Source: Sinotaia quadrata (Eukaryota > Mollusca > Gastropoda > Architaenioglossa > Viviparidae). From it: a stretch of 64,000 bases of DNA. The DNA lies in NCBI GenBank assembly GCA_028829895.1, contig CM054181.1:46001-110000 (forward strand). The letters are read 5' to 3'. The notes below the pieces were generated by a model that saw nothing but the letters and a program-made list of their open reading frames with translations, ran no database searches and had not been told where the DNA came from. A program made the translations under genes and the position numbers. This document shows positions 47,926 through 60,075 of the stretch, one piece after another; within the stretch, counting starts at the first letter, position 1; each line of letters begins with the position of its first letter.

Positions 47926-49765
47926 CAAATTATACTTGACCTCCTAACTTGCATTCACTTAAAATTCATTATTTTTGTTTCGTGGACACAGTTCTTACAT
48001 AAGAGTGATGTAATTGTCATACTCTGAAGGGAGAGAGAACTCACCCCCACTATGTAATAATCTATAAACTAAAATAACTGAATTGTGATGGCAGAACATT
48101 TGTGCATGTTCATTTGTAAATCTATTGTAACAATTTTAAATTCATTTGCGTGTATAATATTAATAAAATTGTAATGCACATATACGTGATTTTAAATTAT
48201 ATTTGATTTCTTCTATTTCAATTTTCATTTGTAAAGTATAAATATTTTTGAAATATTTCTAAGCTTTTGCGTACATTAATTCTAACACACATGAGCATGA
48301 CCGAAACTGTATCTTTATTATATATTAAATTATTAAATGTAAAAATACTAAAATGGTCAAGGAATAACTATGCTATTGTTCACACCACGTGCTAAGATTG
48401 CGAATCTATAGGAACTATCACTCATAGGAATTCATTTATTTCCAGAGCGGGTCTATGTCTTTGTCGACAAGTTTTCGTTCATGTCAACGTTTCCTATGTC
48501 TATGTCGACTCTTCTATGACTTGCGTCTTATGTTTACGCATTACGTCAACGCTTCTTGTCATTTTGACTGCTTGTCACTTGGTAAGTGTTCTACGCAACT
48601 TCATGCCCATTTTGCTCAACTATTGAATTGGTCATGAGCGAGTTTTGGACAACTCAGACGAGGGGTGACAATGTGCAAAGTGTTGAACAGAAACTGACAG
48701 ATCATGTCTCAGGTAACCGACTACGACAGTTGGGGATTCAGCGTGCGTCGTTTTATCGCAATAAGGATGACCAGCTAAGTACCAGAGTCTGGTAAACTTG
48801 AACTGGAACATTTGCAATCTCGTGTATCGAATAATTAGCATATTATATGAGACCTAGTATCATTGTGAACTCTAAATACTTTGTTATTTGTTAAACTTTT
48901 ATTAAATTCTCTTTATTCATTTATCAATTATCTTAGTTGACTATTTATGCAAGATAGACCTAAAGAGCTGGGTGGGGGCAATAGAGTCATGAAAGGAAGA
49001 TTGAATGCATAATTAGTTATAATTGATTAAACGTTTCCCAGTTCGTGCGTTGTATCCCAGTTTGCCTGTCTGTAAAATTTGTTGGCTTTAGCTAAGAGCA
49101 TTTAAATTTTATTGAGACTGAAGGGTAAATTGGAGGGCATCCAGTCTGTTGTCAGAATAAGGTGGGATAATTCTGAAGCAGGGTCTTAAAATAAATGCTG
49201 GAATGTAACAAGTAGGGGTATCTCATCTCGGGATGTGTATGATAAAATTGTAAATTTTTATACCTATGGACATAATTGTATCTTCTAGACAAAACATAGT
49301 GAAAGAGATTGCAAAAACCTATTGGTTCAAGTTCATTAGAAAAAAAGATATTGTTTTTTTGTTTTCTTGGCTTTTCATCCTTGTGTATTTGTGCATGTAT
49401 TCTCTGCAGGGACAGTGTACATTGATATTGACATGTTGTGATACATTTTTAGTTGTAGCTAGATGTATGCATGTTCATTGGATAATAATTATTTAGTAGC
49501 ATGTTGACTAAGTAATTCTTTGTGTAAGAAGTCGATGTACTTAATGATGGACTAAAAGAATAAAATTGTAATATAGTTATAGTATGATGTTTCCATCCAA
49601 ATATTTATTTAATTTTAGACAAGAATGAGAAGTTGCAAATGAGAGTTTAGGAGAGAAAGCTAGGTGAACTTAGCTAAGGAAGAATAAACTCTTTCAAAGG
49701 TCTCAGTCTAGGACTACCAGCTTATGGCTTTCTGTTTTTAAAGACTGTCAGCCTAGTCCCAAACC
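47926..49765. other. ASK intron, unique sequence with a CpG-containing patch
   Basis: A CpG-richer patch at about 48440-48800 has repeated gtcgac/acgtcaacg motifs and a short plus-strand frame (VEQKLTDHVSGNRLRQLGIQ) without a recognised domain. A plus-strand acceptor-donor pair (tttatttccag, CTTG/GTAAGT) lies inside it. The rest shows no feature. Confidence 0.4.
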
Positions 49766-50196
49766 AGAATTGAGATAGAGGGAACTGAGGATTGATTGAG
49801 GTCAGAGGTAAAAGCCAAAGAAGGAACTGAGGATTGACTGAGGTCAGAGGTAAAAGCCAAAGAAGGAACTGAGGATTGGCTGAGGTCAGAGGTAAAAGCC
49901 AGAGAAGGAACTGAGGATTGATTGAGGTCAGAGGTAAAAGCCAAAGGAACTGAGGATTGACTGAGGTCAGAGGTAAAAGCCAAAGAAGGAACTGAGGATT
50001 GATTGAGGTCAGAAGTACAAGGCTAAGAAGGAACTGAGGATTGACTGAGGTCAGAGGTAAAAGCCAAAGAAGGAACTGAGGATTGACTGAGGTCAGAGGT
50101 AAAAGCCAAAGGAACTGAGGATTGACTGAGGTCAGAGGTAAAAGCCAAAGAAGGAACTGAGGATTGATTGAGGTCAGAAGTACAAGCCAAAGTGGC
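49766..50196. repeat. 42 bp tandem repeat, about 11 copies
   Basis: Unit gaactgaggattgactgagg tcagaggtaaaagccaaaga ag, with 39 bp variants. A multiple of 3, so all minus-strand frames stay open (SVPSLAFTSDLSQS and others); not genes. Confidence 0.96.
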
Positions 50197-50459
50197 TGAC
50201 TGATGGAGAAGTTCACTCAGTTTTGGGACACTCTGCCGCCACCAACCCACACTTCAGAGAGTTGACATTTTCCACCTTGTCCTGCACTGCAGATGACAAG
50301 ATTATTATTTTTATTATTATGCTTGAAACTTGGTGCCTAATTATACAGACTGACCAGACATTATATGTTACAGAAGATTATCTCAAGCGAGCATGATGAT
50401 CAAAGTCCACACCAAGGAAGATAAAGACACATCAAAACGTAAAGAGTTTAGTTTTAATC

Positions 50460-50780
50460 TAAGTGCACAAACTGTTCTCTGTACTCCTTTTCACTCAGTT
50501 GATGACTTAACCTATGCTTGAATTTCTAATCAAACATTTTTACTCCTTTTCATTCAGTGATGAACTTAAGCTATGCTTGAATTTCCAATTAATACCTGTG
50601 AGTTTTTAACAAGTTACTTTAATACCTAGAACACAAGTCATTAATACCTGTGAGTTACTTTAATACCTAGAACACAAGTCATTAATACATGTGAGTTACT
50701 TTAATACCTAGAACAATTCATTAATACCTGTGAGTTACTTTAATACCTAGAACACAAGTCATTAATACCTGTGATTTTTC
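50460..50780. repeat. Tandem repeats, 70 bp doublet then 41 bp array
   Basis: tactccttttcactcagttg through ttaagctatgcttgaatttc is doubled, followed by four to five units of attaatacctgtgagttact ttaatacctagaacacaagt c. Confidence 0.9.
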
Positions 50781-51172
50781 TTTCCCCACTGGAGCCCTCC
50801 TGAATCTGGAAAATCCTGTAAAATTTTAAGGAAATCTTTAAAAATGTAAATGCTTAAAAATGAATTAAAAAAAAAAAAATTTAAATCTCAACTTTGGCAA
50901 CCACTGGTGTCATACAGATAACAATGCAGATGTGATACAGAGCTACTGAAGGCAGTTTTCCTGAATATTTTAATGTCTTAATGTCAGGAAAATGGACCAC
51001 TCAAAATCAAAATTTGCTAAAAGCCATGATATGTCAAAAAGATAAATTATTAATACCCACAAGACCATTAGTGGCTCTGAAGAACAGATGACAATGAAGG
51101 CCAATGGAAACCATCATACAGATTTTTTAAAAATAATTCACATGAAGACTCTAATGACCATCTGACAGGTCA
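50781..51172. other. ASK intron, unique sequence
   Basis: No exon or element recognised. Confidence 0.45.
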
Positions 51173-51480
51173 ATAAATAAAATTCCACTGGAGATTCTGT
51201 GGATAATCATATAGATCTCTAAAGATAATTCACTCGAAGACTTTGTGGACCATCATAAAAATCTCTAAAGATAATTCACTCAAAGACTTTGTGGACCATC
51301 ATAAAGATCTCTAAAGATAATTCACTCAAAGACTTTGTGGACCATCATAAAGATCTCAAGAGATAATTCACTCGAAGACTTTGTGGACCATCATAAAGAT
51401 CTCTAGAGATAATTCACTCGAAGACTTTGTGGACCATCATAAAGATCTCTAGAGATAATTCACTCGAAGACTCTAATGAC
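51173..51480. repeat. Tandem repeat of about 47 bp, about 6 copies
   Basis: Unit agatctctaaagataattca ctcgaagactttgtggacca tcataa. Confidence 0.93.
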
Positions 51481-51993
51481 TATTAATTCCACTGAAGACT
51501 CAGTGGACTATCATACCATACAGATCTAAAAGATAATACACTTGCAGATTTTGATTTTGACTATCACAAAGATTTGAAATTACTTAAGATTTTGACCGTA
51601 ACATAATTACTCAAGATAATTCACTTATAGACTACTATCCACGTGCAAGACCACTAAAGACAATTCCATTACAAAGTGTAAGATCATCTGATACATCACT
51701 GGCAATAATCCTACAGTACATTTTGATGACTGAATTCCACTGTAGACTTTGATGACAATAATATTATTACTAAAATAATTATATTATTATTATTAATATT
51801 ATGACTATGAACACAAGAGAGAGAGAGAGAAATCTTTCAACTGTCATCCAAGTAATTTATAAATGAAACCAGTGTCCTTAACAAACTTTATTAATAGCTG
51901 ATATACATAGGGGACTATTTTAACCTAGACTTTTGCTACTAGTCCTCTAGTAATTACCAAATGATAAATGTTACAAAAATAAAAATGTAATTA

Positions 51994-52211
51994 CAGGGTG
52001 GCCCAAAAGTAAGTATAGAATTACACTGTGTGTCAGAGTGTCCTGGAGAGATTTGAAGAATGTTGCAATGTTGAAGGAGGACATTTTGAGATAAAGTTGT
52101 TTATGTTTATGTTTATGTTAACAGGTATAACGAATTTCCCGTTGTTCTAGTGTTGAATTTTCAAATAAATAGTCTAAGTGATAACTGTAAACCTACTTTT
52201 GGGCCACCCTG
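51994..52211 (+). mobile_element. mariner-type deletion derivative (MITE), 218 bp
   Basis: The termini are inverted: cagggtggcccaaaagtaag at the start and tacttttgggccaccctg at the end. TA flanks both sides (51992-51993 and 52212-52213), as for Tc1/mariner insertion. The interior keeps a short coding trace, ERFEECCNVEGGHFEIKL, like the R..C....GGHFE tail of mariner/IS630-type transposases. The rest of the transposase is gone. Confidence 0.92.
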
Positions 52212-52529
52212 TATAACTCTAAAATTAAGTAAAAATTGCAATAGTGAAGAGATTTCACCATTACATTGTGCTAAGTGAAAAAATGTGAGCAAACATGATT
52301 TTTTTTTAAATGCCTAAAAATTCAGAACAAAATTGTTTTAACTTAATTAAATTCCAATTAATTTAAAATAACTTAAATGAATCACAATTAATTTAAACTA
52401 ACTTAAATGAATCACACATAAAAGAAACTTAAATAGAACATTTTACAAGCATCTTTTCAACAAATAAGCTATTTTCCAGTGAACAGAATGCACAAGCAAA
52501 AAGGCATTAAAATTGTGCTTCTTAGATTC

Positions 52530-53560
52530 AGCATCTTAAACACAGAACCTTAAACATAAATCTTAAACTCAGCACCTTAAATAGAGAACCTCCAAAAGAA
52601 CACTTTAAACACAAAATCTCAAATCAGAACCTTAAACACTAAATCTTAAACTTAGCACCTTAAATAGAGAACCTCCAAAACAAACTTAAAACATAAAATC
52701 TCAAATCAACCTTAAATAGAGAACCTCCAAAAGAACACTTTAAACACAAAATCTCAAATCAGAATCTTAAACACTAAATCTTAAACTTAGCACCTTAAAT
52801 AGAGAACCTCCAAAACAAACTTTAAACACAAAATCTCAAATCAGAACCTTAAACAGGATTTGTCTAGACCTACATGTAAATACTAAACTTTAATATAGAA
52901 CCATAAACATAAACCCTTCAAAACCTTAAAACACAAAAACTTAAATGCAAACCTTAAACCCCAGACCCTTATATATAAAACCTTAAACAGAAAATCTTAA
53001 ACACACCTTAAATACAGAATCTTAGACATGGGAAATTAAATACAACACTTTAAGAATACCTTAAATACAGAACCTTAGACATGGAGCATTAAACAAAATT
53101 TATAAACGACACCTTAAATACAGAACCTTAGACATGGAACATTAAACATAACACTTTAAGAATGACACCTGAAATACAGAATCTTAGATATGGAGCATCA
53201 AATAGAACACTTTAAGAACAACACCTGAAATACAGAATCTTAGATACGGAGCATCAAATAGAACACTTTAAGAACAACACCTTATATACGGAACCTTAGA
53301 TACAGAGCATCAAATAGAACACTTTAAGAACAACACCTTATATACGGAACCTTAGATACGGAGCATCAAATAGAACACTTTAAGAACAACACCTTATATA
53401 TGGAACCTTAGATACGGAGCATCAAAATAGAACACTTTAAGAACAACACCTTATATACGGAACCTTAGATACGGAGCATCAAAATAGAACACTTTAAGAA
53501 CAACACCTTATATACGGAGCATCAAATAGAACACTTTAAGAATGACACCTTAATTACAGA
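52530..53560. repeat. Compound minisatellite (aaccttaaac, then 56 bp units)
   Basis: The left part has irregular units of cttaaacacaaaatctcaaa tcagaac and aatagagaacctccaaaa. The right part (about 53160-53530) has about seven units of caacaccttatatacggaac cttagatacggagcatcaaa tagaacactttaaga. It is in an ASK intron just before the coiled-coil exon. Confidence 0.92.
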
Positions 53561-53854
53561 ACTTTAAACACAATGTGTTAAAAAGCGAAACTTAATCAAA
53601 ACACCTTTAACAGAGCATAGAATCTTGAGCACAATACCATTACCTTAAACACAAATTCAGTAAAACAGAGAAACTTAAATACCGAAGCTTTGACATAAAA
53701 CATTTTAATTATAGAACTTTAAACAAAGTATTTTACATACAAACAACGTAAACACAGAGCCTAAATGGCCCACTTAAGTACAACAGAGTATTATGCAGAA
53801 CCCTTAAACTAAACTAGATATGGGAGATGTGAATAGCAAAAAAATGAAACTCAC

Positions 53855-53947
53855 TTTAGCTGTGAGATAGCATTTTTCTTCTCCTGGAGTGTATTGTATA
53901 ACATTTGCTGATAAGACTTTTGCAGCTCCATTAGCTCTTGCATCATT
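53855..53947 (-). CDS. ASK (MAP3K5/15-like): ASK-family MAP3K exon, C-terminal coiled coil
   Basis: Acceptor caacatcag, donor CTAAA/GTGAGT, phase 2 at both ends. It encodes MMQELMELQKSYQQMLYNTL and then QEKKNAISQL, a heptad-rich helix at the place where ASK kinases carry their C-terminal coiled coil between the post-kinase region and the SAM-like domain. The incoming AG plus A makes the Arg that joins it to the 59.6 kb exon. Confidence 0.82.
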
Positions 53948-54254
53948 CTGATGTTGAACAAGAAAAATGAATTATGCTAAACTGCGAAAATGCAAAATCC
54001 CAAATAATCATCCACCACCAGATCTCTTTCCCCTATTTCATTTAAGGTTACAATCAGATATTTGACACCTGCCCATGAAATTCTTCTCATTTCCACTCAA
54101 GAGTCCACGATTTGTTCCAAATCATTTATGGAGGTAACAATCAGCCACCTATCTATCCCTTATCATTCCTGTTTCTATCACCCACAAACAATCATTAATT
54201 TTAATTCAAGCTAACAATCAAATATCATTCATATCCCCATCATTCCTGCTTTCA

Positions 54255-54636
54255 TTCACTGAAACAGTTAACTTTCTCATCATTCTTGTTTCCAGTCATG
54301 ATAACAGTTAACTTTCTCATCATTCTTGTTTCCAGTCATGATAACAGTTAACTTTCTCATCATTCTTGTTTCCAGTCATGATAACATAACTTTCTCATCA
54401 TTCTTGTTTCCAGTCATGATAACAGTTAACTATCTCATCATTCTTGTTATTCTTCCAATCATGATAACAGTCGACTATCTCAACATTCCTGTTTTCAGTC
54501 ATGATAACAGTCAACTATCTCAACATTCCTGTTTTCAGTCATGATAACAGTTATCCCATCATTCCTGTTTTCAGTCATGATAACAGTTATCCCATCATTC
54601 CTGTTTTCAGTCATGATAACAGTCAATTATCCCTCT
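54255..54636. repeat. Minisatellite of about 39-40 bp, left part, about 10 copies
   Basis: Unit gataacagttaactttctca tcattcttgtttccagtcat. The same array resumes at 56175 after repeat copy C. Confidence 0.95.
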
Positions 54637-56165
54637 GTAGCAGAGTAAATTTGCCTATCCGTATTTCTAAACTGTTAATTGTTATATAAATTGTTAAATG
54701 TCAAAGTGACCTGACCATGGGTAATGCTAATGATGATATATTTTAGTTGGAGTAAACAACTCAGGTGGAGAATATGCTAGAAATCATTGCTGCAATCCAA
54801 ACTGGTTACAAATGGATGAGTATATTTTTTGACTAATAGTCTCATACTTTAACATAACAAATTCATCCAATAGGGATGGACCGAAAATTACTTTTTGGAG
54901 AAAGTCTATATTCTAATCACTTTGAACATAACTTGAGTCGGTCATAAAGGCAATCTTTAGCTAGAGGAAGAATGGATTTAGAATATTCTGTAAATGTTTG
55001 CTACTCATCTGTGATTTGAATTGGAGAATGCTTATGTAATTGAACTATTATTTCTATGTTCACTAATTTGATTATGCTATACATTATACTTGTGAATTTT
55101 GATCGATGTTATATTTCTTATGCTGTGTGTTATTAGGCTAATGAAATCTTTGCAGGATTTGTAAGTTGATAATGTATATAAGAGAGAAAGGAGTTAAGAG
55201 ATGAAATATGCCTGAAATTTAACACTGTCTTAATTTGACTTTTGTAGAGAAAAGTGCACCTTTTCTTTTTCGCTTCAGCAGTGACTACTGTGCTCTACCA
55301 GATTATGTAGGTGTGTGAACCCAGTGTTGTCAGCGAACTTATCAGTAACATGTTGCTGTAAGTTGATTCCTGTGAATTCCGTTTGAGAACCAATAAGGTG
55401 GTCTTGGGAATTCATGAAGATCATTTTGAACATTCCTCGTGGTGTGTTGAGTAATGCACAAGAAGATTCAAGAGCACTCCATGTGAAGTTCTGGATGATT
55501 CTCCATGGTGCACTTTGTGAGCACTTCAAAGATTCTGAAAAGTTGTGTAACATACCTAAAAGGGATACATTGGACCATCATCTAAATAAGACAGTGACTT
55601 GGTGCAAACCACGTGATTGTGAACAAGTACTTGTGGCAGCGGCCATCATTGTAAAGGTTACATCATTGACTTTAATTATTTCTTTAAAACTCCACTCTCA
55701 TTTCTGTGATGAATAAAATCAAATGAACTTGATTTTATATATATATAAGATAAATGACTGCTGATATCTATGCTAGGTTAAACTGAACAATTGTCTAGCA
55801 TTAATCGAACATTGTTGTGAAGTGATGTAAATATCAATGCTCTTTTCATTATATTTATATTTTGTATATTTGAGTGTTGATTTAATAAATTTATTTTTAA
55901 ATTTATTGACTTTCTTACACATACTGATAACCATATGTTGGAGAGTTAGTGGATGGATGGGGGCTTGCTAAATATAGATTAAAAGACGGATTTCTTTTCC
56001 ACTGGTAAGAAGTTTTAATGTTGTGGAAGAGAGAAAGCGTTTATAGTGCCTACATATCAACCAAATGAGAGAGACAAGTGGTGTCCTCTGGAAAATTATC
56101 AATAACATAAATTAAGATCCTCATGATTAATTATTTAATAATAACCATAACCAATAACTAGGGTG
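54637..56165 (+). repeat. Unclassified 1.7 kb interspersed repeat, copy C
   Basis: It starts ctgtagcagagtaaatttgc and runs to aataactaggg, matching copy A in order and orientation. It sits inside one minisatellite: the left flank ends ...cagtcaattatccc and the right flank resumes ...catgcctgttttcagtcat, as the array would continue. The open frames inside (55275-55553 minus, 55414-55716 plus) are short and not shared intact with the other copies. Confidence 0.78.
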
Positions 56166-56174
56166 GTGTTGTGT

Positions 56175-56850
56175 CATGCCTGTTTTCAGTCATGATAAGA
56201 GTCGACTAATTCATCATTCCTGTTTTCAGTCATGGTAATGGTCAGTTTACCACCATTCTTGTTTTTCAGTCATGGTAACAGTCAATTATCCCAACAATCC
56301 TGTTTCCAGTTATGGTAACAGTCAACTAACTCATCATTCCCATTTACAGCCATTGTAACAGTCGATTATCTCATCATTCCTGTTTTCAGCCATTGTAACA
56401 GTCAATTATCTCATCATTCCTGTTTTCAATCTTTGTAACAGTCGATTATCTCATCATTCCTGTTTTCAGTCTTTGTAACAGTCGATTATCTCATCATTCC
56501 TGTTTTCACTTTGTAACAGTCAATTATCTCATCATTCCTGTTTTCAGTCTTTGTAACAGTCAATTATCTCATCATTCCTGTTTTCAGTCTTTGTAACAGT
56601 CAATTATCTCATCATTCCTGTTTTCAGTCTTTGTAACAGTCAATTATCTCATCATTCCTGTTTTCAGCCATTGTAACAGTCAATTATCTCATCATTCCTG
56701 TTTTCAGTCATTGTAACAGTCGATTATCTCATCATTCCTGTTTTCAATCATTGTAACACTAACAGTCGATTATCTCATCATTCCTGTTTTCAGTCATGGT
56801 AATAATCAGTTATCTCATCATTTTTGTTTTCAATCAAAAAACTTCTACAT
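56175..56850. repeat. Minisatellite of about 40 bp, right part, about 16 copies
   Basis: Unit cattgtaacagtcaattatc tcatcattcctgttttcagt. Continuation of the 54255 array. Confidence 0.95.
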
Positions 56851-57179
56851 TCAAATCTCTGGGAAAATAGTGTCAATGTAACAAATGAAACTCACAAATA
56901 TTCAGACATTACTTACTTGACAGTAAAAATTAAAACAAAAATCATTTAAAAATAATAATCAACCAGCCTGTTTCTCTCTTTCTTTCTCCCTCCCTCTTAA
57001 AACAGCAAGACAACATAATTTGAATTTTAAGCATGATTAATACCACTGATCCCATCATTACAACAAATCAAAATTTCTGCCTTTTATTTTTCTTAATTAA
57101 CTTGAACTGTCATAAATACATACCTATTAGCTACTTTTTTAGTGTCAAATCTGTACATGTTTACAAAAGCAATGTCACG

Positions 57180-58760
57180 GCCGCCTATGTTGTTGTTGTT
57201 GTTGTCTGACTGTCGCTGGCTTCTCTCTCCTTCTCGGTCAAAGGGGGGGGGGTCAGGTCAGATACCGTGACTTGCTGGATCACACCAAATGACTTGAGGT
57301 GTTATACAGTCATTCTCACATGCAAATACCACGTTGGTCTTGTGGGGAAATATATTTATTTTGCATGTGGGGTAAAGTGTGAAAATCAGCGTGTATGTAT
57401 GAATGCGGGATGAATGTATTTTGAGGGACGGACAGAATGAACAAACAAACAACCGTAGCACCGCACTTGCACCACAGAGAGAGAGAGAAAAACCCAACTC
57501 TTGATGAAGAGTTAAAAAAGAAGAAATTTATTCTAATAACTTGGGGGCTAACTCTCTTGTACGGTGTTAGTCATTCATTCAAAAAAATACATCCACTCAG
57601 CAACATTCATGGGATAGGGGGGAAAAAAGAAAGAAAGAAAGAACAATGGGTATGATAAATGAAATAAAATGACAAGCAGAATTAATACTATATCTGGTAG
57701 TGAAAATCACAATACTATCAAATCATGTACGGAAAAGAGCGGTGATGACCGCAAATAGCAACACTAAAAAGAGCCGCGGTGAAAACCGCGATACTATATC
57801 AAATAGTATCAAAAATTACTAATACCAATCTGTGGGTAAAAGCCCACCACAAAAGATAAACACTAAAATTATCTCCACTTAAATTAAATGTCTGTAAAAA
57901 GTTTAGGGTAAATACCCTATATCAATCATAAATGTTTATATAAAGAAGTGTCAATAATGTTTCAATAGGGTTCTAAATAATTAATAAACTATACTAACCT
58001 ACCTAAATGAATGCACCCTGAATTACTTTAACCTATTTACTAATGTCAAAGAAAAGAAAACGCACGTCTGCGTGACGAAAAAATAAACGTAGTGGTATTG
58101 GCCAATAAACTGATGAAGAAAGAAAATCACGATGATACCACAGATAATGTACGTAGTACATATGACGAGTTGAGGTTGTAGAACCGTCAGGCCTCGTTGA
58201 CTGGCACGCAGGCTGATGAACCCGGAGGCCCTTTCGCGTTGATGAACGAACTCGCCAACCCGTTGACACGATGGGTCAATGGAAGGACGTAGGCACGGCC
58301 GCACTGATGAATGGGATGGCCGCACTGATGAATGGGATCCGTGTAACAATGAAAACAAGTCCCACACACGACATACCATAAGGTTGCACTGAAAAATGCC
58401 AATCTCTAAGGCTGGTGAAGACCAAAGTACCCAGTCTTTCGCTGAAGAGCGCAAAGATTGCAGTTGTGAGGGTTGAGTGATGAAAATGTCGTCTTTAGGT
58501 GCCACAATTAACGTCATTAACTCTTCGCATCAAGACATTAATATGTTACATTGTCCACTGAAGCGGAGACATTCTAGGCAAATTCAAATTGTGGAAAATT
58601 TGCAATAAGCCTTTGTGTGGAGCCCATTCGTGTAGTAGCAAACAGCCGTAATGCTCTGACACGTCTTGTACTCAGGCCACACGTTCATACACTAATTCAA
58701 AATGGTCGGGTGAATCCTTTTATATTCTCTCCCTCCCAGAGAGAAAAAACTCATTAGTTA
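57180..58760. other. Compositionally distinct island, likely an unclassified insertion
   Basis: Higher GC and CpG than the surrounding intron, starting with (GTT)n and a poly-G run (57242-57251). It has a row of short perfect hairpins (57700-57919), TGATGA-rich stretches near 58110-58320 and a 20 bp tandem duplication (ggccgcactgatgaatggga) near 58297-58337. The longest minus-strand frame (58023-58517) has no recognised domain and is probably not coding. No terminal repeats or target duplication were found, so its limits are set by composition only. Confidence 0.4.
57700..57919. repeat. Row of short hairpins with a shared loop-closing core
   Basis: Perfect or near-perfect inverted repeats: GTGA-AAA-TCAC (57700-57710), GCGGT-GATG-ACCGC (57739-57752), CGCGGT-GAAA-ACCGCG (57775-57790), GATACTAT-atcaa-ATAGTATC (57790-57810), GTGGGT-AAAA-GCCCAC (57832-57847, one G-T pair) and TAGGGT-AAAT-ACCCTA (57904-57919). 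Four of the six close with GGT...RCC over a four-base loop, but the outer stem bases differ. Confidence 0.7.
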
Positions 58761-59249
58761 TGACTGCTTAGGCTATTGTTCTCGGTTTTGGCGCATTCAT
58801 TCTAGTGGTGCATTGACTAAGAAAATAGTTCCTAACTAAATTTATATGTAAGGACTAAAACTGACTAGCTACAACTTCTATCTATTGTTAAAATAACTAG
58901 CCCACCTTAACATAAATAAATATACAAGTGATTTTAATTATAAAAGTAAAATTACAAAGTAAGCATTCACACCCTCTAACACTCTGACAAAGCATGAACA
59001 TTGTACCACTCGCTCATTAATACATTGAAAAAATGTACACAAAATAAGCCAAAAGCCCTGATGGCAATTGGGAACAAACTTGCTGTCAGCACATTTAATT
59101 AACCTTTCACCCTAACCAGCAGATGAACTCAGAGCGTCCCTGTTGGGTCATGTATGGGCAAGGGGAGACAATTCACAGGGACAAAAATAAATTTGCTGAT
59201 TACCCCCTCACACCCCCTTCCTCTTTCCGTGACAAGCAATTACTGTCAG
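58761..59249. other. ASK intron, unique sequence
   Basis: AT-rich, no exon recognised. Confidence 0.4.
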
Positions 59250-59420
59250 AAAAGTGTAGTATGACAGACTAGTTTAATATGACAGAGCAGTGTAGTGGAC
59301 AGACCAGTTTAATATGACAGAGCAGTGTAGTGGACAGACCAGTTTAATATGACAGAGCAGTGTAGTGGACAGACCAGTTTAATATGACAGAGCAGTGTAG
59401 AGTGACAGAACAGTCTACTA
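59250..59420. repeat. Tandem repeat of about 37 bp, 4 copies
   Basis: Unit aatatgacagagcagtgtag tggacagaccagttt. Confidence 0.95.
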
Positions 59421-59550
59421 TGACTAAAATATTTTATTGGCAGTTAAACTAATGTTTGCTTTTAAATTAATAAAAAATGAATTTGAATTTAATTAAGGCA
59501 AGCACTAGTAGCAACCAGAAAAGTATCCGCACCAATATGACCAGCCTTAC

Positions 59551-59707
59551 CTCATACTGTCCTCTTGCAATCTGTCATATTCCTTGTAGAACTCTTGCAT
59601 AGCCATCTTTCTGTAGGCCAGTGGTTTTCCGGCAGAATTGGCTGAAGACACACCCGAAGTTACTACTTCATCATCCAAGGCACTACCTGCAAGACTGGCC
59701 CCCAACT
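59551..59707 (-). CDS. ASK (MAP3K5/15-like): ASK-family MAP3K exon, linker between post-kinase helices and coiled coil
   Basis: Acceptor gttttggtgttgtag, donor ATGAG/GTAAGG. It enters with two bases (completing GAG, Glu) and leaves in phase 2. The product runs from LGASLAGSALDDEVVTSGVS through a Ser-rich stretch to YRKMAMQEFYKEYDRLQEDS, where the coiled coil starts. The E-L after SP of the previous exon, and VxTSGVS further on, both agree with the vertebrate ASK1 layout as I recall it. Confidence 0.83.
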
Positions 59708-60075
59708 CTACAACACCAAAACAGATTACAAATAAAGTAAAGAAAAATTATAAAAATTAATTTACTAGAATAAAAACAAGTTTGACAATAAGTTAAATAA
59801 AATATGTATGCTTTTATTTATTACTATTATATTTTTAAAAATCAGCACCACAGTGTCTGTTTTTAGTCTGTATTTTGAAAAAAAAACCTTCGAAGGCAGA
59901 ATATGGAGAAAAATTACTAGCACTATTGGATATATTTCAATGAAAGATGATATTTCAATGAAAGCTGATAGCAAGATGACAGTTAAACAGATACAGTTGA
60001 TAGCACCAACTAGATGGTTAGTAGGTCTGACAACAATAATAAATGATAGAATAAAATGAAGCTTTATTTTCTGAC

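Noticed and set aside
49722..50250. Repetitive minus-strand proteins up to 164 aa (TSVNPQFLLWLLPL and similar)
   Set aside because: A 42 bp minisatellite keeps all frames open; no other evidence of coding.
57775..58240. Hammerhead ribozyme from CTGATGA and GAAA motifs
   Set aside because: I could not assemble the three helices around one conserved core; the motifs are not in a consistent order.
58023..58517. 164 aa minus-strand protein in the 57-59 kb island
   Set aside because: It contains an internal repeat (HSSVRPSHSSVRP) from a DNA duplication and no recognised domain or splice context.
58480..58560. C/D-box snoRNA (GTGATGA ... CTGA, about 78 nt)
   Set aside because: No terminal stem pairs the flanks and no internal boxes are convincing.
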